Source: Hofstenia miamia (lineage: Eukaryota; Xenacoelomorpha; Acoela). From it: DNA of 64,000 nucleotides. The position numbers were made by a program, and so were the translations under genes. Under the pieces are notes generated by a model, which saw nothing but the letters and a program-made list of their open reading frames with translations, searched no databases and was not told the origin of the DNA. Location of the stretch: the NCBI GenBank assembly GCA_004352715.1, contig SCFE01000056.1, positions 688,261 to 752,260 of the forward strand. Reading direction: 5' to 3'. Shown piece by piece: positions 56,701 to 64,000 of this stretch; position 1 is the first letter of the stretch, and each line of letters opens with the position of its first letter.

Positions 56701-57835
56701 TTTCACCTCGTTTATTATTGATCAGTCTGCATGTGGCTAAGCTGTGGTTATCATTGGCTACAATGAGCCGCGATTTCTGCGACAAGAAATTATTGTGTCT
56801 TATTTCAAGGGGAACTTTCTGGATTAACAAAAACACCAGGATACTCTAGTGAATAATTTTCCAGCAACTCAAATTCTGTTCAGTTATTAATTTTTACCCC
56901 CCAAGAACTAACTGGCTCATTATAGCTAAAGATGACATAGCAACAGTATTTGGAACCAAGTAACAATTTAGAATGAATATTTATAAACATACAACTTTTA
57001 TTTATTTATGAATGGTGGTGTGCTTCACTTACACATATGAGCTGAATAACTTGGTGAATTTCCATAAAATACGTAGTATATGTTGAAGCCAAACAATCTA
57101 GAACTATAGATACTAAAAAATTTCTGTTGATTTCAATTGATATTAATAAGCAACAGCTCGTTGATTTGATGCGAACGTTCATATCAACTAAAGGAAACAT
57201 GAACGAGTCCAGCAGATCAAGAAATTTCCATGTTGTTCACATCAACATTTTCATTGTTATGAACCCTTTTAAAGATGAACTTAGAAATGAACTTGAGAAA
57301 AAATTTCGCCCCAAATCCTGAATGGTAGGCCCATTTTTATAATGCTTGCCAAAAAATTTCTTTAATTCGTCGGTTTGCTCCAACAAAGTTGAGTATGTTT
57401 GAAACCAATAATTAAATCTACACTGAAATTGAAAATGCTCAATTGAGTTTTAGTAAAGTATAAGTTCCTAATGAAAATTTGAAAATGGAAATAGTTTTCA
57501 CCATATTGTCTATAAATTACATAGCATTCAGTGCATTTGGGTTGACAGTTGCGAAATATTTCATTTTTTGAAATGTCAGCAAATTTGTTACTATACATCG
57601 GCCCATTCCCATCTCTGGATGAAACCTGACACTGCATTGAAAAAAAAGATTAAATGCATTGATTACTTAATATAATTTTTCTAGCGTGTATAAAAATAGA
57701 TTTTAAAAAATGATAATTTCGATACATCTAAATTGCTGTTATCACTGTAATTCATTTATTTTTTAACTCTACACAAGACTTTCCTGGACTGCGAAATCCG
57801 CATTAAGATCCAACCAATAAGCTAAATTGATAACT
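53769..57835. other. AT-rich stretch, no recognised gene
   Basis: (AAT)n lies at 54768-54792. A less AT-rich patch at about 54900-55110 is unassigned. A 107-codon plus-strand frame at 56526-56849 and a 91-codon minus-strand frame at 57362-57637 have no family resemblance I can name. Short CCACCGCAA / TACCGCA motifs recur at 55630-56050, perhaps another decayed repeat. Confidence 0.35.
54768..54792. repeat. (AAT)n microsatellite
   Basis: Eight or so AAT units, seen directly. Confidence 0.95.
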
Positions 57836-58201
57836 AAGTAGCGTACACACTTACAACTTTGCGCGCAACCTTTCTTGATTTAATGAGGAGCACAAGAAAA
57901 GTTGTATGTACGCGATTCCAACATTGTTGGAAAGAAAGAATTTAACTGCGCAATATTATTTACATAACTGATTAAAATTATGCAAAATCCTTTCAAAACG
58001 AGGTCTTCATTCTTCAGACTGCTTGATTGTATTGTTTGTAGTACATTTAACTGATAGATTTAATTTTTAGAAATGGCAATAAATATAATTCAACGAAAAA
58101 GTTGTGCACAAAGTTGGAAGAATGTATACAAAATATTTTTGCTGTGAACTTTATAATTACCTAAAAAGTTGCTCGCAAAGTTGTAAGTGTGTTCGCTACT
58201 T
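57836..58201. mobile_element. MITE, 366 bp, with 33-bp inverted ends
   Basis: The left end AAGTAGCGTACACACTTACA, then ACTTTGCGCGCAAC, pairs with the right end GTTGCTCGCAAAGTTGTAAG, then TGTGTTCGCTACTT, with two mismatches. A third, partial motif (GTTGTATGTACGCG at about 57901, AAGTTGTGCACAAAGTTGG at about 58099) occurs inside. No clear target duplication; no coding capacity. Confidence 0.88.
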
Positions 58202-60094
58202 TAATAAGAACAAGCTGCCTCTCATAAAATTGTGAGCAACAGGCCCTTATTTAGTCAATTAATCTGAGCACTGCACGGTTGCAGCTCTGAGGCTTAGTGA
58301 AATAAATGATCTACTGCAGTGCAGTTTGACTTAGAAAACGTCTGTAGAAGAAACACGAGCATTGACGTTGAGGTAATGAATAACAAATACATCATTAGCT
58401 TACGCTTCGAAACTTTACAAGACTCCTATTTTGACAAAACACGTTAGAAAACAATATTATTTATAGCCTGGCGTTTTTTCAACTCATTTTCCGTATTGCA
58501 GTAACTGCATGTAACTATTCAGTTAAATACTATTTAAATTGCATGTAACATAAGACATATCTCAATTTATATTCGTCGTTCAAAAGCCTGTTTACGTAGG
58601 TGTAATTTATCTAAATATTGGGGGTTAGCGCCTCAATCTATACTGCAAGTGAAAGGTGTTTTAAACAACAACGCATAATATGAGATTGAGGCAAAAATAA
58701 ATAGAAGATGATAAGTTACATTACAAAGCAGAGGGACAGGTGACAATCGCTTGACACATTGATACGAAGCAACTATTGTCTATTTCAACAAAGAAAAAGA
58801 ATACATTGCATAATTCAAATGATTGAAAATATTTTCATAAATTTACCTGCTCAAAACGTTTACGCATGGACAAAACAATACATTGAACGCCAATAAAAAG
58901 TTCCTAAATTTTATGGGATAAACTTTCACTAGTTCTTGTTAAATATATGGGGCCCATTAAGTTTGAAATTATACCAAATGGTAAGAACATTTCGAATCAT
59001 GAATTATTTCTGGTGTTGATGCCTCTCAAACTTTGACAAATCACATTCAAGTTATAAATGTACAAATGCTAACACCAAGCTCGTCCACGAGGCAGAATTT
59101 CATAGACATATAGACAAATATATAAATATAAATCCTAATATTGCAATAAAATTATTCGCGAGATCAATGTACAAGCTTTGAAAATTTAGCTTCCCTTAAA
59201 ATGTAATATTCACCCAACTATACCAACACTGATATAATTTAACCATGTTATTGGGACAAATAAATTCGAAACTGCATTTTTAAGGAATAAATATCATTAA
59301 CGATGTGGATAACCAGTGACGCCAATAAAATTATGTTATGTTGTAGATAGTAAATTTGTAGTCAGAAAAGATTTTTAAACACTTGATCTTTCCAATATCA
59401 TTTTAAAGCATTAAAATATAATTTAACTGAAATGTATGGTAATCAGAGTAAGTAGATGGTAATCTTCATTAGAGAAAATAAAATCAGTGTAATATTTAAG
59501 ATCACAAAGAATATTTAAAAATAAGAAAATGATTCGCAAATGAAGTCTCGTGACGCCATTGCTCTGAAATAATTGAGGATCCAGCATGCTACTATTTACA
59601 ACTGCAGGCGAATATTCAACGATTCTCCAACTTAACCATCTAATCGAATTCTAATAAATTAATAAACCTAACTCAACTGGCGTCATTCAGACATTCAAAA
59701 CTCTTTGCTTTCACACTGTAATTTCAACAGAATTTCACTTTCACTAGTCATTCTGTTTTCAAGATCTAGTACAGAAAATCAAAGTCAACATTCATGAAGT
59801 ACATTCATCGGTAGCAGTATTTTCCAACTGCAGCACGCACTCGAATCTAACGTTTTTACTCTATGACCACTCATTTTGCATTAAAATACGTAAAACGAAA
59901 AGAGAAAAATGAGTAAACTTAAAAATGAAAAAGCGAATTTCACACAGGCGGTCAGATAAAATCAGCGCACATTTAAATTACAGAAATGATTCTCATACAA
60001 GTGTGTTGTACACTAAGACTTGGCCTAAATACGGTAAACAACTACTGACTTGAAATTTCTATATACACGGAATACTTTTAAAAATTAACTTCTT
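58202..60094. other. AT-rich intergenic stretch
   Basis: No gene recognised. CACTGCACGG / CTGCAGTGCAG at 58268-58325 forms short inverted motifs. Confidence 0.35.
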
Positions 60095-60188
60095 TAAATA
60101 CTTCCCAGCTCAGACCCTGCTGAATCCCTGTTTTCAGCTACTGGTCTCCGATCCAAGAGCAGACGGAATCGACTTAAACCGAAAATTT
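60095..60188 (+). pseudogene. hAT transposase C-terminal relic
   Basis: The plus frame reads ILPSSDPAESLFSATGLRSK, then SRRNRLKPKI and a TAG stop. This is the hAT motif PxSxxxERxFSxxGxxxxxRRNRLxPxxx, with Glu-Ser in place of Glu-Arg. The upstream catalytic part is not recognisable. It is a different family member from those at 17651 and 49173. Confidence 0.7.
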
Positions 60189-61383
60189 AGAAAAATTGAT
60201 AAAAATAGCTTTTGCACAGCGATAGATTTCTCTTACAATTCTTATAATTTTTCTATAATACATTCCAATGTACAAATTCGAAGATAAATGTTTTCTTTCT
60301 GAAAAATAAACGAAATACCTAGAGAAATTGAAATACCTACACGATAAAATACTTCGCAATACACGAATACCGATTACACGACAACACATTAGTCATACAC
60401 TGCAGTACAATTCTGTGCGAGGTGCATAAAATTTCCCAACATTTTCTCTACTAATTGAAAAGATAACCCTTTCACGCCTATAAAACTACAAAGTATAACA
60501 TTGCAGTTCATACTACTAAGAACGACAATAATGAAAAACATTCAAATGATAAATTGATTCCTGTTTTGTAGAGTGGATCTCCAGAGACCCTATATACGTC
60601 AAAGATAAACAATCTGCTTTAATTGAAATAATAACTTTTTAAAATTTCTTTGAAGCAGAGTATAACCATACTTACATAACGTACTTTTATGAATCAAATT
60701 TAGCTTGGATTGATATTTTTGCCTAAAACCTAAAGAAAATTAATGTATCACAAAAAGTTAATGATGATTTTTCTTTTATGTCTAATTAACAGAACAAGTT
60801 ATGCAAATAGGATGCTTTTATAAATTAAACTAGCTACACAATATATTGTAAATTCTCATTAAAAAATTGTATTTTATTCGAAACATTAAAGAAACCGACA
60901 GTCAAATTAACTATTATTACCTCTAGTTTTGATGAAAAAATTAGGGTCAGTGTCGAAAATGTTTAGGCGCAATCTGTATTTACCTTAAAATTCATCAATA
61001 AATTTGAATAATCATATTTTGTTAGAAATACAAACAAAAAAATTGTTCCCAAAATTATACTCATCGCATATAGGATCTTTCTAGACTTAAACTATGAAAA
61101 ATGTACTGCTGAAACGCGAATTAATATTTTTACTCAATATTTGTGATGCTGATTCATTATAAGTCATACCATTACACAATAACTGCACTAATTCTAAATT
61201 TGATACTAATTATACTTGAATAGAAGTTTTCTTCTGATCTTCACTCGTGAAATAGGCTCAATACAAATTTTTTTTTGAAAACTCTGTTGTTCAACTATTA
61301 GTAATCCTTCTTTACATAGGCAGACTAAAGTTCAAAACTTTTACATCACACTGCAATGAAGAATTCGATTGATAATTAAATGT
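60189..61383. other. AT-rich intergenic stretch
   Basis: No gene or repeat recognised. Confidence 0.4.
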
Positions 61384-61585
61384 AGAGACCAAAATAATGT
61401 TGGGTCTCTGTAGACTTAACCTGTTAGTGGGTTTTGACATCACATGATGTCTGAATATGTTACATTCTGAAGCTAACCGACATCATATGATGTTGATGCG
61501 CAACTATACCATAGCGGCGCCGGCATCATATGATGACTTACTGTTTATTAGTCCGATCAGCGCTGTTATTGAACATCATATGATG
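61384..61585. repeat. Array of four CATCATATGATG palindromes next to TTAA
   Basis: The 12-base palindrome core occurs at 61438-61449 (CATCACATGATG), 61481-61492, 61524-61535 and 61574-61585, at intervals of 43, 43 and 50. The spacers are unrelated to one another. Immediately left are a hairpin (AGAGACC / GGTCTCT, 61384-61409) and TTAA (61416-61419) followed by CCTGTTAGTGGG. TTAA followed by CC is how piggyBac-type ends begin, so this may be the end of a piggyBac-like non-autonomous element; the opposite end was not found. Confidence 0.7.
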
Positions 61586-64000
61586 TTTATAAAGAATGCA
61601 TGAAATCTAGTGTTATAAGCATGTGTAACTAGTTTCGAATAATAGTGACTATCTGGAGTGCCTTAACAACTTTCCGATATTTTTAGAAGAAAAAAACAAC
61701 AAATGTTTTAAATATATTTTTTCAGTCAACCCTTTTACATATTAGCAATTTTTCCGACAAGCAATGATGTTTATAGTACATCAACGATCGGTAACGCAAA
61801 TTAATTATATGATTATATGTGTAAAACTAAACATTAACGCACTTGAATGTTTATATATTAACAAGTAACTTAGTAAATTAAACAATCAACATCTTAAAAA
61901 TCTCCATAATTTTAAAGTTTACTGTATATCCAAGAACGGCGATTGTTCAACACATCCCTGGGCATTACTAGTTTGTTTCCACTATCTCGATCATAAGTTG
62001 GTTAACATATGAAAGCAATAAAAAAATCCAAATTTAAGTGAAAGAAGCGGAATGGGTTTGGAAAAGCTTGTACAAAGAACAGTAATACAGTGAACCTATG
62101 TATAGCAAAGTTTTGCTTCCACGTAAAAGTAAAGGGAAAACCTCTAATTATATGTAATCATAGAAATTGTATTAGTATCCCTCAATCCAAAAGTAAAAAA
62201 TTTTTACTAAAACTTTATATATAAATTATCAATTTTCTTTGACTACTTCAATTTGAAATGCGTTTTCTCGGCAGAAACACGAACCAATGTTAAGGATTTT
62301 GGTGAAGGGTTTTTACTTGCATAACCTGGACATTATTCTAACTACATTTTTATTTTGAAATTAAAAAGCAAAGAGCAATAACACTGTTTCTGTTGTCAAT
62401 AAAGGAATTGGAAAAAACTTATTGAGGGGTTCCGTATTTTCACGGTTAATTTGAATGTTAAACATTCCAATGGAAAATTTACACAGGTTATACGCCTCTA
62501 TTATTTGAATTGACGAAATCTTCATTTAAATGAAATACGTTAGTTTTTATTTACCAATAAGAATTCATTTAAATGAATTATTTCTTCAAATGAATGAATC
62601 ATTTCTACATTTTCTTGCAATTTGCAATGCCTTGCATCATTGCCCACGTGGGCCATGCTTGCAAAAAACATAATGATTATACATGTAGTTAGTTTTATTC
62701 AAAGTGCGATTAGCGTATTTGTTACGTTTTAACTTTAAATATAATATGGAACATATCTATTCTTTCCTAAGACCTTAAATAGTTTAAGTTCGTCCATATT
62801 TATGTAGAAGCAGTTGAAATAAATTAAGTACTCTCTAATTTAGTATTGGTTAAATATTTTCCATTCACATAAATGTAGATGTCGTTCACTTAAATGGAAA
62901 AAAGTGTAATGACAATGTTTAATAAAATATGCAATTCTAAATAAAAAAATCAATGGGGCGTACTGGGCTAAAATGAATCCTTTTAATAAAACTGCAATGT
63001 CAATGAATTGCTTATTTATCAATTATTACGTTATTATCAGAGCAAAAGAAAAATAAACAAAATATGAAATGCACGTTTCAAAGAGCAGATTTATACAGTA
63101 AATTGGGCCCACCTTCATTTTATATTCCGACAGAGATGTCAGAAGGCCAATTTTTTTAAGAAACTCTTTCCAAAATGGCATAAACATGAAATTTTGAAAT
63201 ACTTTTGACCTTTGTAAAGCAAAATAAAATTCCAATGTTTTTGAAAATATAAAGCCATTTTACTTTTACGCAGTCTAGCCATAGTTTATGTGCTATTTGC
63301 GTGGAAATCAAACTGCGCAGATTATTTTGATGATCTCTGTGGGCAAGATTCACATTTGCACCAACAGTGAATAGGTTTGCGGATAGTTCTCTACCACAAA
63401 CTATATCAAGAATTCGGAACAAACAAAGTAGAGCGGTGACGAATATTTTACTAAACACTTTCGTCAGTGTTAATTAGATAATTATTAATTTACATTTGTG
63501 CGCTTAAACAATTTGGATTCACCAATAAATAATTTGTTGTACATGTAAATGCCAAATCAAACAGCCACAGCATCAACGATGCTCATCGAAACCAGATTCT
63601 ATAAAATAAATTCGTAACTCATCTAAACTTTTAGATGCACAGCCTCTAGATAACCCCGAAAATAGTAAGCAGAAATAAGCAGAAATATTTTCTTGTTCCA
63701 ATAGTTCAACTTAAGTATTACGTAAAAATCGCTTATTGCGTAAAAAGCTGATATCCCAAAATTTTAGACTAATTAACTAGAAGTTGAAGAAATTTTTCTC
63801 AAAAAATTGATCAAGAATTACAAAATATTTCAGAAAACATTGCAGTTGAACTTCCAATTTCTTACTACAGATTTACATTCTGAGTGCCATTTAGGTCATT
63901 TACACTTTCATGATAATGTACTACATACTTTTTTTCTTACGTAATATCCAGCTTTGCGCATAGCATATTGTGGGAAAATGTGTTTACGCAGTACTGGAGT
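61586..64000. other. AT-rich stretch to the window end
   Basis: TTCATTTAAATGAA palindromes lie at about 62522-62540 and 62563-62582. Minus-strand frames at 62840-63458 (60-100 codons) lack recognised motifs; the 100-codon one (63458 to 63156) is hydrophobic near its start and unassigned. Confidence 0.4.

Noticed and set aside
56526-56849. 107-codon plus-strand frame
   Set aside because: It is hydrophobic and Leu-rich with no recognised family and no splice context; left unassigned.
61436-61585. CRISPR-like array
   Set aside because: The repeats are only 12 bases, palindromic, few, and in a eukaryotic genome; a CRISPR reading does not fit.
1-64000. tRNA and rRNA genes
   Set aside because: Looking for GGTTCRANNCC T-arm motifs and rRNA-like conserved cores on both strands by eye gave no convincing hit; a tRNAscan run would be needed to exclude them.

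Overview
The window is AT-rich eukaryotic DNA from an invertebrate animal. It has spliced genes with GT..AG introns, AT-rich codon use, long introns and many decayed DNA transposons and non-LTR retroelements. There are no prokaryotic operons, no tRNA or rRNA gene that I can recognise, and no CRISPR array. I cannot name the species. The P-like THAP element, the hAT and piggyBac relics and a possible trans-splice acceptor would fit an AT-rich lineage such as a tunicate or cnidarian, but that is inference.

Only one host gene is clearly intact. It is a TMEM185 (FAM11) family membrane protein on the + strand, reassembled here from seven exons between 2233 and 13049. The joined coding sequence is 1011 bases (336 residues plus stop), all six introns have GT..AG borders, and the reading phases fit at every junction. 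Intron 2 carries a dead piggyBac-type transposase and intron 5 a microsatellite with an assembly gap. At the left edge a second open frame (507 to 1, minus strand, 169 codons, running off the window) looks like real coding sequence of a family I cannot name.

The remaining 50 kb is mostly a transposon graveyard. 13.9-20.3 kb holds a SINE-like repeat, three or more decayed non-LTR reverse transcriptase copies, a hAT dimerisation-domain relic on the minus strand, and a decayed retroelement C-terminal-type frame. 22.2-26.8 kb holds a hAT-like terminus, a MITE with inverted ends, and a pair of 289-bp related repeats. 27.6-30.5 kb holds a P-like element with 33-bp inverted ends and a THAP-domain transposase that is broken by frameshifts, a stop and an internal deletion. 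Its right end is repeated 813 bp downstream, just after a single-N join. 34.3-34.9 kb holds an AT microsatellite with a gap next to a mariner-type transposase relic. 52.3-53.8 kb is a nest of small inverted-repeat elements, including a 403-bp hAT-type MITE with an 8-bp target duplication (7 of 8 bases matching) and a nearly full-length palindrome. 57.8-58.2 kb is another MITE. 61.4-61.6 kb carries a regular array of a CATCATATGATG palindrome beside a TTAA.

I found no clear new enzymatic system. The items most worth a second look are the left-edge gene, the palindrome array, the MITE nest, the P-element duplication across the N, the AG acceptor 10 bases before the TMEM185 start, and the GC-richer promoter-like block near 42.9-43.06 kb.
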